A stretch of DNA of 64,000 nt from Sphingomonas montanisoli (GCF_008274695.1 NZ_VTOU01000001.1:496001-560000); one strand, 5' to 3'. Shown: positions 43,221-54,625, counted from the stretch's first letter. Notes: generated by a model not told the origin, from the sequence alone. Made by a program: numbers and translations.

Positions 43221-43631
43221 TTATTCCTCCCCCTCGGGCGTCAGGCGCTTCACGTCATCGACGGTGACAGGCTTGGCGTAAGCGTTGCCGAAATGCCCGC
43301 GCACATAGGTCGCGACGCTCGCAATCTGGTCGGGAGAGAGCATGCCGTTGAAGGTGGGCATGCCGCCGCGGCCTTTGACGATCGTGCTGACCATCCAGTC
43401 GGCGTCGGCGAGCTTGGCGTTCTTCGCCAGCGCCGGAATGGCGGCGGCGCCGGTGCCGCCCTCCCCCGCCGGCATGTGGCACGCCTGGCAGACCTCGCGA
43501 TAGACGGCCTCCCCGGTGGCGCCGCCCGCGCCCGGATCGTGCCCCGACGTGTCGCCCGTGCCCTGTGCGAGAGCGGTGGTGGCGGCGATGGCGAGGGCCG
43601 CCACCGTCGCGATACCGATCGTGCCGCGCAT
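43221..43631 (-). CDS. small periplasmic c-type cytochrome
   Basis: A 136-residue class I cytochrome c with a signal peptide ending in ALAQG and one heme site VCQACH (Cys48, Cys51, His52). The likely axial methionine is in GGMPTFNGM (Met91). Its ATG shares a base with the stop of the flavin amine oxidase upstream (TGATG), so the two are made together. It probably accepts electrons from that enzyme and passes them to the respiratory chain. Confidence 0.9.
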   Translation of the reverse strand: MRGTIGIATVAALAIAATTALAQGTGDTSGHDPGAGGATGEAVYREVCQACHMPAGEGGTGAAAIPALAKNAKLADADWMVSTIVKGRGGMPTFNGMLSPDQIASVATYVRGHFGNAYAKPVTVDDVKRLTPEGEE

Positions 43632-45247
43632 CATGCGGCCTGCGCCATCTTGTGCAGCCGCTCGACCGCGTCGAGCGACGAGAGCAGCGCCGCCTCCATC
43701 CACGCGCCGATATACGAGGCGTGTTCGCCCGCCAGGACGAGGCGCCCGTCGATCTTCACCAGGTTCTGATAATGCGCCTTGCGCGCATCGTCGTTCCAGC
43801 TCGACGCGCAGGCGGCGATCCAGGGGAGCCGGCTCCATGCGACCGCGGTGCCGTTCATGAACTCCTTGCGATAGCTTTCGGGGTGGAAAACCGAACCCTG
43901 CTTGAGCGCCTCTTCGACGCGCTGCTCGGGGGTCAGGCCGCCGAACGTATAGGCCGCCGCACCGCCCGCATAAGCGCCTAGCAGTACCGACGGCCCCTTC
44001 TTGAAGAAGCCATAGCTCGGATAGCTGAGCTGCGAGATCGACTGGTTGGTGAAGCTGTGACCGCCGTAGATCTTGTCGTCCTCCTCCCAGAAGCGGCGCT
44101 TCATTTCGAGGCCGACCTTGCACGAGGAATGATAGGGCACACTCTTGATCGCCGTGACCATCTCGGGGCTCGCCTGAACCTCGATCTGGCTGAGGATCGT
44201 CAGCGGGATCGTGCAGACGCAATAGTCGGCCGAGGCAGTCTTGACCGCGCTGCCCTTCGACAGATCCTCATAGGTGATCGTCACGCCGCTGTCCGACTGC
44301 GCGATCTTCGTCACCTTGGCATTGTAGGTGATCATGCCCGGCAGTTGCTTGGCGAAGCCCTTGCCGATCATGTCCATGCCGCCGACCGGCTGGAACATCG
44401 ACGTCTGCATCACATTGTTGAAGTAGAAGGCGTTGGTCATCCACATGCGTGGATCGAGCACGTCGGTGAGCCCGTAAGGCTCTGACGGAATCGGCGCGCC
44501 GCCGACGCCGCCGCCCGGCGGGCGATCATAGCCGCGCGACGACGAGGTGCGCAGGCTTTTGACGTAGTTCATGTCCTTGTCGAGGATACCCCAGCCCTTC
44601 ATGGCTTCGAGCAGCTTGTCCTTGTCCTCCTTCGACACGGTATCGTCGAGCGCGCCCTTGTTCACCGCCTTGGCGAGCAGTTCGGCGACATGGCCCTTGA
44701 AGTCGGTGCCGACCGCGCCGTAGCGCACCGGCTTGCCGTCGAACGCCTTGCTGCTGTGGACGTAGCCATTGTGGTTGATCTGGACGAACGGCTCCAGCGC
44801 GACGCCGAATTCCTGGCAATAATGCAGCACCGCCTCGTGATGATACGGGATGCGCCACGGGCCGGGGTTCAGATAATTGCCGGGCGAGAAGCCGACCTTC
44901 TGCACCGCGCCGCCGATCTCCTGGATCACGTCGCCGCCGCGCACCGTCCAGTTACGGCCACCGGGCCGGTGCTGATATTCGAGCAGCTTGACCTTGTAGC
45001 CCGCCTTCATCAGCTCATAGGCGGCGAGCATGCCCGCAAGGCCCGCGCCCAGCACGATCACGGTCGCGCCCTTCTTGGCGCCGCTCAGCTTGGGAGGGCC
45101 GTTGAACTGGCTCGGCGCGGCATGCCCCATCGCGGTCATCGCGTGATAGAGCGCGGCTGCGCCGCCGGCCTTGCCGATCGCCGTGAGAAGCTGACGACGG
45201 CTGGGCACGAATCCACCGGTGGCCGGGGAAGAAACAGGATCGGTCAT
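43631..45247 (-). CDS. Tat-exported flavin-containing amine oxidase/dehydrogenase
   Basis: A 538-residue FAD enzyme of the amine-oxidase family. It has a twin-arginine signal (PSRRQLLTAIGKAGGAAAL), the FAD-binding VIVLGAGLAGMLAAYELM and the GG doublet HRPGGRNWTVRGG. The C-terminal FAD motif is LAGEHASYIGAWMEAALL. It is similar in layout to L-amino-acid oxidases and nicotine/putrescine oxidases; the substrate is unknown. The fused translation unit with a cytochrome c suggests it is a periplasmic dehydrogenase and does not use oxygen. GGAG six bases before the ATG decides the start. Confidence 0.88.
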   Translation of the reverse strand: MTDPVSSPATGGFVPSRRQLLTAIGKAGGAAALYHAMTAMGHAAPSQFNGPPKLSGAKKGATVIVLGAGLAGMLAAYELMKAGYKVKLLEYQHRPGGRNWTVRGGDVIQEIGGAVQKVGFSPGNYLNPGPWRIPYHHEAVLHYCQEFGVALEPFVQINHNGYVHSSKAFDGKPVRYGAVGTDFKGHVAELLAKAVNKGALDDTVSKEDKDKLLEAMKGWGILDKDMNYVKSLRTSSSRGYDRPPGGGVGGAPIPSEPYGLTDVLDPRMWMTNAFYFNNVMQTSMFQPVGGMDMIGKGFAKQLPGMITYNAKVTKIAQSDSGVTITYEDLSKGSAVKTASADYCVCTIPLTILSQIEVQASPEMVTAIKSVPYHSSCKVGLEMKRRFWEEDDKIYGGHSFTNQSISQLSYPSYGFFKKGPSVLLGAYAGGAAAYTFGGLTPEQRVEEALKQGSVFHPESYRKEFMNGTAVAWSRLPWIAACASSWNDDARKAHYQNLVKIDGRLVLAGEHASYIGAWMEAALLSSLDAVERLHKMAQAA

Positions 45248-45432
45248 GAAAGCTCCGCAGGACGCTTGGTTGCTATTCTCCTTATTCCGCCTGCGTTTCG
45301 GGGATCGTCATTGCGACCTTATCGTTGATGGTCACCTTTCATCAGAATCGACGATGTGACCTGTCAGGAAACGTGTGAGCAAAGTTGCTGCAATGCAATA
45401 CGGTTCGTCGAAGGTATGACGGGTCTTGCGGC

Positions 45433-47628
<2,196 letters not shown>

Positions 47629-47713
47629 GACGGCAATATGGTGCACGGACGCCTTTTGTTCCAGCCCATGAAAAGCATTTGTCGCGGACGGGCGCGGCGA
47701 TAGGGTGCGGGCG

Positions 47714-48556
47714 ATGAATGTGGTTCTGCCCTTCGACGACCGCGACGGCGCTGCGCGCTTCGACGAGGCGCAGTGCCGGGCGGCCGGGACCGCCTTGGCA
47801 GAGCGTTATCGGACGGCCGAACCCTTCCCGCACATCGTGATCGACGACTTCATCGATCCCGCAATCCTGCGCACCGTCGCCGCCGCTTATCCCGATCGCG
47901 AGACCAGAACGGCGTTCGACCGCGATCAGGAGCGGCACAAATATCAATATGCCCCCGAAGAGATTGACGATGCGGGCGCGCGCAACCTGCTGGCGCAGCT
48001 CAATGCGCGCCCGTTCCTGGCCTTTCTGGAGGAACTGACCGGCATAGGCGGGCTGGTGCCTGATCCCTATTTTACCGGCGGCGGGCTGCACGAGACGCTG
48101 GCGGGCGGGCATCTGGGTGTCCATGCCGATTTCAACGTCCATCGGATCATGCGGCTGGAGCGCCGGCTGAACCTGTTGATCTACCTGAACGACGATTGGC
48201 GGCCGGAATGGGGCGGCGATCTGGAGTTGTGGGACAAGGCGATGACCGGGCCGGTCGCGCACATCGCGCCGGTGATGGGTCGCGCGGTCGTCTTCAACAC
48301 AGCGCTCGACAGCTTTCACGGGCATCCCAGCCCGCTCGCCTGTCCACCCGATCGATCGCGCCGGTCGATCGCGACCTATTATTACACTGCGCCCGAACAG
48401 GGCGTCGCCGCCCTGCCCAGCCGCACCACCAATTTTCGCGTGCGACCGGGAACGGAGGATCGCCCCGATCGGCGAGTCGCTTTCGAACATTTCGTCCGCG
48501 ATTGGATACCCCATCGTCTCCAGCCGCTCGCGCGCCGCCTGAATCGCTTTCGCTGA
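47714..48556 (+). CDS. 2-oxoglutarate/Fe(II) oxygenase (prolyl-hydroxylase-like)
   Basis: A 280-residue double-stranded beta-helix oxygenase of the 2OG-FeII_Oxy_3 type. Iron ligands are His137 and Asp139 (LGVHADFN) and a distal histidine in FHGHPSPL (near 202-204). The 2-oxoglutarate-binding arginine is probably in [13 protein letters not shown]. The substrate is unknown; relatives hydroxylate proteins or sugars. ATG at 47714 is preferred over a GTG three codons earlier. It is divergent from uvrB. Confidence 0.86.
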   Translation: MNVVLPFDDRDGAARFDEAQCRAAGTALAERYRTAEPFPHIVIDDFIDPAILRTVAAAYPDRETRTAFDRDQERHKYQYAPEEIDDAGARNLLAQLNARPFLAFLEELTGIGGLVPDPYFTGGGLHETLAGGHLGVHADFNVHRIMRLERRLNLLIYLNDDWRPEWGGDLELWDKAMTGPVAHIAPVMGRAVVFNTALDSFHGHPSPLACPPDRSRRSIATYYYTAPEQGVAALPSRTTNFRVRPGTEDRPDRRVAFEHFVRDWIPHRLQPLARRLNRFR

Positions 48557-48620
48557 AGCAGGGCAACCGATATGGTCGGGCGCATAAGGGCGGACAAACG
48601 CCCACTGACGGGAGATGGGG

Positions 48621-49646
48621 ATGCGCGCTGCAGTCTATATGTCGGCCGACGTGCCGCTGGTGATCGAGCGGGTCGACGATCCGACGCCCAAGGCGGGCCA
48701 AGCGATCCTGCAGGTCGCTGGCGCGGGGATCTGCGGATCCGACCTTCATCTGAAACAGCTCAACCGGCTGCCCAGCGGCACGATCTTCGGACATGAATTC
48801 GCCGGGTCGATCGTCGCGCTGGGCGCCGACATGGACGGCTGGGCGATCGGGGAGAGCGTGACTGCTTTGCCCGTTTTGTCGTGCAAGAATTGCGCGGCGT
48901 GCGACGCGGACCTGCCCTCGCTCTGCGCAGGCGTCGCCTTCATCGGGACGCGGCCTGACAAGCCGGGTGCCTATGCCGAATATGTCGCGGTCGATCGGCA
49001 CATGCTCCAGCGGCTTCCGCAAGGCGTGTCGTTCAGCGAAGGGGCGATGGTCGAGCCGCTGGCGGTCGCGCACCACGCGGTCGAGATGGCCGGGGTGAAC
49101 AGCGGCAGCACGGTGCTGATCATGGGCATCGGCCCGATCGGCGCCGCGACCGCATTGTTCGCGCGCATGAAGGGCGCACGGCATGTGGTGGTGAGCGAAC
49201 CGAGCCCAGATCGCCGCGCGCTGGCGATCGATCTGGGTGCGACGGCGGTGATCGATCCGAAGAATGAGGATGTCGCCGCGCGCTTTGCCGCAATCACCGG
49301 CCGCGCGCCCGAGATCGTGTTCGAATGCGTTGGTAATCCGGGGCTGCTCAAGCAGGCGATCGGGCTAGCGGGAATGCGCGGGCAGGTCATCGTCGCAGGC
49401 GTCTGCATGGGCGAGGACGCGATCAACCCGATGGTCGCGCTGGGCAAGGAAGTGACGCTGAAGTTCAGCCAGGCTTATGGCGAGGGCGATTTCGCCGCGG
49501 TGATCGACGCGATCGCGCGGCGGCGGATCGACGTCGCGCCGATGCACAGCCGATCGGTGGGCTTCGCCGATTTCCCGGCGGCGTTCGAGGAGCTGGGCAA
49601 GGCGCCGAAGGACTGCAAGATCCTGCTCGATCCGAGCTTGTCATGA
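48621..49646 (+). CDS. zinc-dependent medium-chain alcohol dehydrogenase
   Basis: A 341-residue MDR-family dehydrogenase. Catalytic zinc ligands are Cys38 and His58 (GICGSD, FGHEF). The four structural-zinc cysteines are 88, 91, 94 and 102. The NAD(P)-binding motif is MGIGPIGAAT (near residue 172). Many relatives are threonine/sorbitol/2,3-butanediol dehydrogenases. ATG at 48621 is preferred because GGAG lies six bases upstream; ATG at 48615 would put GGAG too close. It is the first gene of a three-gene operon. Confidence 0.88.
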   Translation: MRAAVYMSADVPLVIERVDDPTPKAGQAILQVAGAGICGSDLHLKQLNRLPSGTIFGHEFAGSIVALGADMDGWAIGESVTALPVLSCKNCAACDADLPSLCAGVAFIGTRPDKPGAYAEYVAVDRHMLQRLPQGVSFSEGAMVEPLAVAHHAVEMAGVNSGSTVLIMGIGPIGAATALFARMKGARHVVVSEPSPDRRALAIDLGATAVIDPKNEDVAARFAAITGRAPEIVFECVGNPGLLKQAIGLAGMRGQVIVAGVCMGEDAINPMVALGKEVTLKFSQAYGEGDFAAVIDAIARRRIDVAPMHSRSVGFADFPAAFEELGKAPKDCKILLDPSLS

Positions 49647-50764
49647 GCGCGCCCGCCCCCTTCCGCTTCGCCGCGGAGGCGGCGATGGTCGAGGATCTTA
49701 AGGCACGACTGCGCAACGCGCGCGCAGCTCCGGTCGCGGCCGATCCCGATGCCGGCATGGGCATCGCGCCCGCCGATCTCGCGCGGCTCAAGGCCGGGTT
49801 CGAGGCGTTCGACTGGACCGCGTTCGAGGGCCGCGCGAACCGGCATCCCGCCCTCACGCTGCCGATCCGAGGGCAGACAATGCATTTCGTCCGGGTGACG
49901 ACGGGGGCGGAGGCCGAGCGCCTGCCGCTGCTGCTGCTCCACGGCTGGCCGGGATCCTACCTGGAGTTCGGCGATGCGATCGACCTGCTGATCACCAGCG
50001 GCAAGCCGCTCGACATCGTCTGCCCCTCGCTGCCCGGCTACGGTTTCTCCACCCGGGATCTCGAAAGCGACCTGCCGCCGCGCGGGATCGGCGACGTGAT
50101 GGTCGAGCTGATGGCCGCGCTCGGCCATGTTCGCTTCGTCGTACAGGGCGGTGACTGGGGCAGCGTGATCGCGTCCGAAATGGGCCGCTTCCACGCGGAC
50201 AGGCTGATCGGTGTTCATGTGAACATGGTGCCGATGATGGTGATGCCCGGCGATCCCATCCGTGAGACCGCAACCGAGACGGAGAAGCAGTGGATCGCGC
50301 GCAGCGATCGGATGCGGATGGACGGTTCTGGCTATCAGGCGATCCAGGGGACGCGGCCACAGACGCTCGCCGTCGGCCTGGCGGACTCGCCGCTGGGCCT
50401 GCTCGCGTGGATCGGGGAGAAGTTCATCGCGTGGAGCGGGCGCGACGAGGCGGGCAAGCCGCTGGCACGCGACCAGCACATCCTCGACGGAGTCGCGCTC
50501 TATTGGGCTACGAACTGTATCGGCAGCTCGGTGCGGCTGTACCGCGACATGTTCCGCAACCCTTCGAGCCAGGCGCCTATCGAGCCCCCCTGCGGGATCG
50601 CGGTCTATCCTTATGAGGTGATGAAGACGCCGCGCCAGCTGATCGAGCCGCGCTACAACATCGTCCATTGGTCCGAGCCGCCGATGGGCGGGCATTTCGC
50701 GGCAATGGAGGTGCCCGACCTGTTCGTCGCGGACCTGCTGGCGTTTCTGGAGGTGCTGCCATGA
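49643..50764 (+). CDS. epoxide hydrolase (EHN-type alpha/beta hydrolase)
   Basis: A 373-residue microsomal-type epoxide hydrolase. The N-terminal EHN domain (about 1-85) is followed by the alpha/beta-hydrolase core with oxyanion motif HGWPGS (100-105). The nucleophile is Asp171 in GGDWGS and the catalytic histidine is in GGHFAAMEVPD (near 351). It opens epoxides to diols, which the dehydrogenase encoded just upstream could oxidise. It overlaps both neighbours by ATGA. Confidence 0.9.
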   Translation: MSAPAPFRFAAEAAMVEDLKARLRNARAAPVAADPDAGMGIAPADLARLKAGFEAFDWTAFEGRANRHPALTLPIRGQTMHFVRVTTGAEAERLPLLLLHGWPGSYLEFGDAIDLLITSGKPLDIVCPSLPGYGFSTRDLESDLPPRGIGDVMVELMAALGHVRFVVQGGDWGSVIASEMGRFHADRLIGVHVNMVPMMVMPGDPIRETATETEKQWIARSDRMRMDGSGYQAIQGTRPQTLAVGLADSPLGLLAWIGEKFIAWSGRDEAGKPLARDQHILDGVALYWATNCIGSSVRLYRDMFRNPSSQAPIEPPCGIAVYPYEVMKTPRQLIEPRYNIVHWSEPPMGGHFAAMEVPDLFVADLLAFLEVLP

Positions 50765-51546
50765 TCGCGCGCAAGCCGAAGATCGACTTCACCGATGCCC
50801 TGCCCCACTGGGCGCCCAACCGCGCCTTCGTGCAGATCAGCAATGCGACCTCGACCGGGCTGGTGCCGATTGAAACGTATCTCAACAAGGTCGTGACGCG
50901 CGTCGCCGACACGCATGGCGATGCTGCATTGAAGGCCGATGCGGCGCTTTTCTGCGCGCAGGAAGGCAATCATTATCGGCAGCACCGCGCCTTCAACAAG
51001 GCGCTCTACGGCCGCTATCCGAAGGTGCGCGAGTATGAAGCGGCGCTCAACGCCGATTATGATCGCTTCCTCGCCGAAAAGCCGCTCGTGTGGAATGCGG
51101 CTTATTGCGAGGGCTTCGAAAGCGTCGGCATCGTCTATACGCGCTTCGTGTTCGAAGAAGCGGACGACCTGCTCGACGGCGCAGACGAGCGGCTGGTGCG
51201 GCTGTGGAAATGGCATCTGGCCGAAGAGTTCGAGCATCGCACCGTCTGCTACGATGTGCTGAAGGCCGCGGGCGGCGGCTATGTCGACCGGATCAAGGGG
51301 CTGTTCGCCGCGATCCGCCACCTGATGGCGCACAGCCGCCGCGTCGCCGATTATATGCTGAGCGTCGATCGCGCCGACATGAGCGAGGCGGAGCGCGCGG
51401 CTTCGATCGCCGAGGAAGCCGAATATCGCGCGCGCCGCAAGAAATCGGGGCAGCGCGAGATGCTCAAGCTGCTCTCTCCCTTCTACGATCCGCGCAGAAA
51501 GCCGCAGCCAAGGGGCAGCGCGGAATATCTGGCGGCGATGGGCTGA
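50761..51546 (+). CDS. predicted metal-dependent hydrolase (PF10118-like)
   Basis: A 261-residue, mostly helical protein. The motifs AQEGNHYRQH and LAEEFEHRTVCYDV supply Glu and His pairs typical of a ferritin-like di-metal site. The family is annotated as metal-dependent hydrolase, but its reaction is not established. The C-terminal part is Arg-rich. Its ATG overlaps the epoxide hydrolase stop, so it belongs to the same operon and perhaps the same pathway. Confidence 0.82.
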   Translation: MIARKPKIDFTDALPHWAPNRAFVQISNATSTGLVPIETYLNKVVTRVADTHGDAALKADAALFCAQEGNHYRQHRAFNKALYGRYPKVREYEAALNADYDRFLAEKPLVWNAAYCEGFESVGIVYTRFVFEEADDLLDGADERLVRLWKWHLAEEFEHRTVCYDVLKAAGGGYVDRIKGLFAAIRHLMAHSRRVADYMLSVDRADMSEAERAASIAEEAEYRARRKKSGQREMLKLLSPFYDPRRKPQPRGSAEYLAAMG

Positions 51547-51564
51547 GCCAGCGCCTCTCCACTC

Positions 51565-51673
51565 CGTCATTGCGAGCACAGCGAAGCAATCCAGGCTCGC
51601 ACTCGAATAGCGCGCGAGCCTCTCAAATGCGGGCCTAGATTGCTTCGTCGCCTGCGGCTCCTCGCATGACGAG
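51565..51673. repeat. palindromic repeat, family C
   Basis: Imperfect long inverted repeat running from CGTCATTGCGAGC to CTCGCATGACGAG, with an inner GCAATCC / GATTGC dyad. Related to 9344-9434. It follows the three-gene hydrolase operon. Confidence 0.82.
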
Positions 51674-51763
51674 GAAAGGAGATGAGCGCGCCGTCTGTGA
51701 CCTCCCGCACTTGCACCGTCACCACCACGCGCTAGGGTCGCGCAGCTTTACCCGAGGTTGCCG

Positions 51764-52222
51764 ATGATCCGCTTCCGTATGCTTATCCCGCTCACCTTAG
51801 CGGTCGCCCCCGCCGCTGCTCATGCCGACGGCTTCGCGCCCGGCCAGTGGTCGCACTGGACCGAGATGGTCAGCGCCGAGGTGCCCGGCGTGCCGCAATG
51901 GGTGGTCAAGATGTTCGCGGGCAACAGCAAGCGGAAGAGCTGCTTCACCGCCCCCCAGGCCGCCGCGCGTCCCGAAGCGTTGCTGACGCAGGATGACGCC
52001 GCGGTGTGCAAGCCGCGCAAGTTCGCGATGGAGGGCGGAAAGTTCGTTTACGACACCTTCTGCACCAACAAACGCTTTCCCGACGGGCTGATGATCGCAT
52101 CGAAGGGCACATACACGCCCAGCAGCTATACGATCGCCACCACATCGACAGGCACCAAGGACGGCAAGCCCGTGAAGATCATCACCACCGGCGGCGGGCA
52201 GCGGATCGGCGCATGCAAATAA
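51764..52222 (+). CDS. DUF3617 secreted protein
   Basis: A 152-residue exported protein with a signal peptide ending in AAAHADG. It matches DUF3617: it begins with the PGQWSHWTEM segment, has cysteine pairs (KSCFT, AVCKP, TFCTN, GACK) and an extended beta pattern. Function unknown. The ATG at 51764 has GAGG at proper distance; a TTG two codons earlier is less likely. The stop lies inside the next gene. Confidence 0.83.
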   Translation: MIRFRMLIPLTLAVAPAAAHADGFAPGQWSHWTEMVSAEVPGVPQWVVKMFAGNSKRKSCFTAPQAAARPEALLTQDDAAVCKPRKFAMEGGKFVYDTFCTNKRFPDGLMIASKGTYTPSSYTIATTSTGTKDGKPVKIITTGGGQRIGACK

Positions 52223-53049
52223 GCCCCCCCATCGACATCGACGCCTATCTCGCGCGGATCGGCCTGGGCCTGTTGCCCGAGGCGGATGCGGCAGGGCTGG
52301 CCGCCGTCCAGCGCCAGCACCGGCTGTCGATCCCGTTCGAGAATCTCGACGTGCGGCTGGGGCGCGGGATCAGCCTCGATCCCGAACATGTGTTCGACAA
52401 GCTCGTGAACCGGCGGCGCGGCGGCTATTGCTTCGAACAGAACCAGCTGTTCCTGCGCGCGCTGACCGCATTGGGTTTCGACGCGCGGCCGCTTCTGGCG
52501 CGTGTGTGGCTGATGGCCGACGGGGTTCCGCCCAAGACGCACACGCTCAACCTCGTCACGATCGACGGGATGCAATGGATCGCCGACGCGGGTTTCGGCG
52601 GCAGCTATTCGCCGCCGATGCCGCTGATCGCGGGGCCCGAGGTCGAGGCGCCCGACGGCTCGCGCTATCGCCTGTCGATCCACGAGGATCATGGCTGGTT
52701 CCTCGAGCGCAAGGGCCATCCCGCGCTGACCGACGGGCGCACGCTCGTCGAAGACTGGCAGCCGCAATACAGCTTCACGCTGGATCCGGTGGCTAGCATC
52801 GACCTGGAACTGTCGAACCATTGGACCTCGACCCGCCCCGACACGCGCTTCACGACGCTTTCGGTGGTCAGCCTGGTCCTCCCCTCGGGTTTCGCGAGCC
52901 TGACCGACGCCCACTATACCCGCCGCAACGGCGACCAGCATGTCGAGGCCGAGATCGAGAGCGCGACCGCCTATCGGTTGCGGCTCAACTTCGTGTTCGG
53001 GATCGCGCTCGATGAGGTCGAGGTGATGGGGTTGGGGCTTTTTGAATAG
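52213..53049 (+). CDS. nat: arylamine N-acetyltransferase
   Basis: Transfers acetyl from acetyl-CoA to arylamines and hydrazines; cytoplasmic, 278 residues. The full catalytic triad is visible: Cys73 (RRGGYCFEQN), His110 (KTHTLNLV) and Asp125 (IADAGFGG). The family segments IPFENLDVRLGR and RFTTLSVVSL are present. It starts inside the DUF3617 gene (10-bp overlap), so the two are co-translated. Confidence 0.94.
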   Translation: MQISPPIDIDAYLARIGLGLLPEADAAGLAAVQRQHRLSIPFENLDVRLGRGISLDPEHVFDKLVNRRRGGYCFEQNQLFLRALTALGFDARPLLARVWLMADGVPPKTHTLNLVTIDGMQWIADAGFGGSYSPPMPLIAGPEVEAPDGSRYRLSIHEDHGWFLERKGHPALTDGRTLVEDWQPQYSFTLDPVASIDLELSNHWTSTRPDTRFTTLSVVSLVLPSGFASLTDAHYTRRNGDQHVEAEIESATAYRLRLNFVFGIALDEVEVMGLGLFE

Positions 53050-53067
53050 CCGCCCTCCCCGCTCGAC

Positions 53068-53151
53068 ATCCCGGCGAAAGCTGGGATCTCTGGTGGGGAG
53101 ACGAGGTTCCGGCAAGAGCCGCATAAGATCCCAGCTTCCGCTGGGATGACG
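53068..53151. repeat. two palindromic repeats, family A
   Basis: Two small hairpins in one gap: ATCCCGGC-GAAA-GCTGGGAT (53068-53087) and ATCCCAGC-TTCC-GCTGGGAT followed by GACG (53128-53151). The word GCTGGGATGACG is shared with 8129-8156. They lie between nat and the MFS gene. Confidence 0.85.
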
Positions 53152-53165
53152 AAAGGGAAAATCGG

Positions 53166-54458
53166 ATGACGTCAGCGACCAAACCCCGCCACGCCGTCCG
53201 TTCGGTCGTCGGCGGATCGCTGGGCAATCTGGTCGAGTGGTATGACTGGTACGTCTATTCGGCTTTCTCGCTCTATTTCGCGAAGAGCTTCTTTCCCCAG
53301 GACGATCCGACCGCGCAACTATTGTCGACGAGCATCGTCTTCGCGATCGGCTTCGTGATGCGGCCGCTGGGCGGGTGGGTGCTGGGCCTGGCCGCCGACA
53401 AATACGGGCGCAAGGCGGCGCTGACCTGGTCGATCATGCTAATGTGCTTCGGATCGCTGATCATCACATTGTGCCCGACCTATGCGAGCATCGGGGTGGC
53501 CGCACCGATCCTGCTGACCGTCGCGCGGATGGCGCAGGGGCTGAGCCTGGGCGGTGAGTTCGGCACGGCGGCGACCTACCTGACCGAGATCGCACCACCC
53601 GAAAAGCGCGGCTTCTGGTCGAGCTTCCAATATGTGACCCTGATCGCGGGGCAGTTGCTCGCGCTCGGCCTGCTGGTGCTGCTGCAGTTCGTGTTCCTGA
53701 CGGAGACGCAGTTGGAAGAATGGGGCTGGCGCTTCGCCTTCGCGACGGGCGCGGTGCTGGCGGTGAGCGTGTTCTGGCTGCGGCGCGGGATCGACGAGAC
53801 CCCCGATTTCGTCGAGGAATCGACCGGCGAGCGCAAGAAGGGTGGCTTCCTGACGCTGATCCGCGAACATCCCAAGCAGGTGGCCCTGGTGTTCGGCCTG
53901 TCGATCGGCAGCAATGTCAGCTTCTACGCCTTCACCACCTACATGCAGAAATATCTGGTCGCGTCGGCGGGGTTCGCGAAGGACAAGGCGTCGCTGATCT
54001 GCTCGGCGGCGTTGATCTTCTACATCGTCATCCAGCCGATGCTGGGTGCGCTGTCCGACCGGATCGGGCGCAAGCCGCTATTGATGTGGACATGGGTGAT
54101 GGGCGTGCTGACGACGGTGCCCCTGTTCACCGCGATCGGCGCAGCGGGCAGCGGGACGGCGGCCTTCTTCCTGATCTGCGCGGCCTATCTGGTCATCTCG
54201 GGATCGAGCGCGACAAGCGCGGTGGTCAAGGCGGAGATGTTCCCGCCGCATGTGCGCGCGCTGGGCGTCGGCCTGCCTTATGCGATCAGCCAGGCGTTCT
54301 TCGGAGGAACCGCGGAATCGGTCGCTCTCGGCTTCAAGAGCGCGGGCTATGAAGCGGCGTTCTTCTGGTACGTCGCCGGATGCATGGCCATCGCGCTGGT
54401 GACCACATTGTTCGTGCCGGAGACGGCGCCCCGCAAGACGGGTCAGCGAACCGCGTAA
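53166..54458 (+). CDS. MHS-family (MFS) metabolite/proton symporter
   Basis: A 430-residue, 12-helix transporter. It has the MHS signature GNLVEWYDWYVYSAFS near the N-terminus, the MFS loop motif GLAADKYGRKAAL and GLSLGGEFGTAATYL. The second-half motif LSDRIGRKPLL is present. This subfamily includes KgtP (2-oxoglutarate), ProP and citrate carriers; a carboxylate substrate is likely. AAAGGGAAA precedes the ATG. Its 3' end overlaps the small minus-strand gene by 16 bp. Confidence 0.9.
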   Translation: MTSATKPRHAVRSVVGGSLGNLVEWYDWYVYSAFSLYFAKSFFPQDDPTAQLLSTSIVFAIGFVMRPLGGWVLGLAADKYGRKAALTWSIMLMCFGSLIITLCPTYASIGVAAPILLTVARMAQGLSLGGEFGTAATYLTEIAPPEKRGFWSSFQYVTLIAGQLLALGLLVLLQFVFLTETQLEEWGWRFAFATGAVLAVSVFWLRRGIDETPDFVEESTGERKKGGFLTLIREHPKQVALVFGLSIGSNVSFYAFTTYMQKYLVASAGFAKDKASLICSAALIFYIVIQPMLGALSDRIGRKPLLMWTWVMGVLTTVPLFTAIGAAGSGTAAFFLICAAYLVISGSSATSAVVKAEMFPPHVRALGVGLPYAISQAFFGGTAESVALGFKSAGYEAAFFWYVAGCMAIALVTTLFVPETAPRKTGQRTA

Positions 54459-54625
54459 ACCAGCTTGAATTTCTTGCCGTGAATGCGGATCGCGCCCTTC
54501 TCGGGAACCTTCTTCGCAGGTGCTTCGATTGCGGGTTCTTCAGCGGGCGCGCCCGCCGCCAAAGGCGCGAGCATGATCACGCCGCCAAGCCCGAGACCTC
54601 CTGCCATCGCCAGTGCCAGTCGCAT
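54443..54625 (-). CDS. small exported protein of unknown function
   Basis: A 60-residue protein beginning MRLALAMAGGLGLGGVIML, a signal peptide or single membrane anchor. A Pro/Ala/Glu-rich linker follows, then the basic end AIRIHGKKFKLVYAVR. I do not recognise it. The start at 54625 has AGGG upstream; 14 further codons are possible. The gene converges on and overlaps the transporter gene. Confidence 0.45.
   Translation of the reverse strand: MRLALAMAGGLGLGGVIMLAPLAAGAPAEEPAIEAPAKKVPEKGAIRIHGKKFKLVYAVR

Noticed and set aside
47629-47713. LexA/SOS box before uvrB
   Set aside because: Looked for the alphaproteobacterial GTTC-N7-GTTC pattern; only one GTTC half is present.
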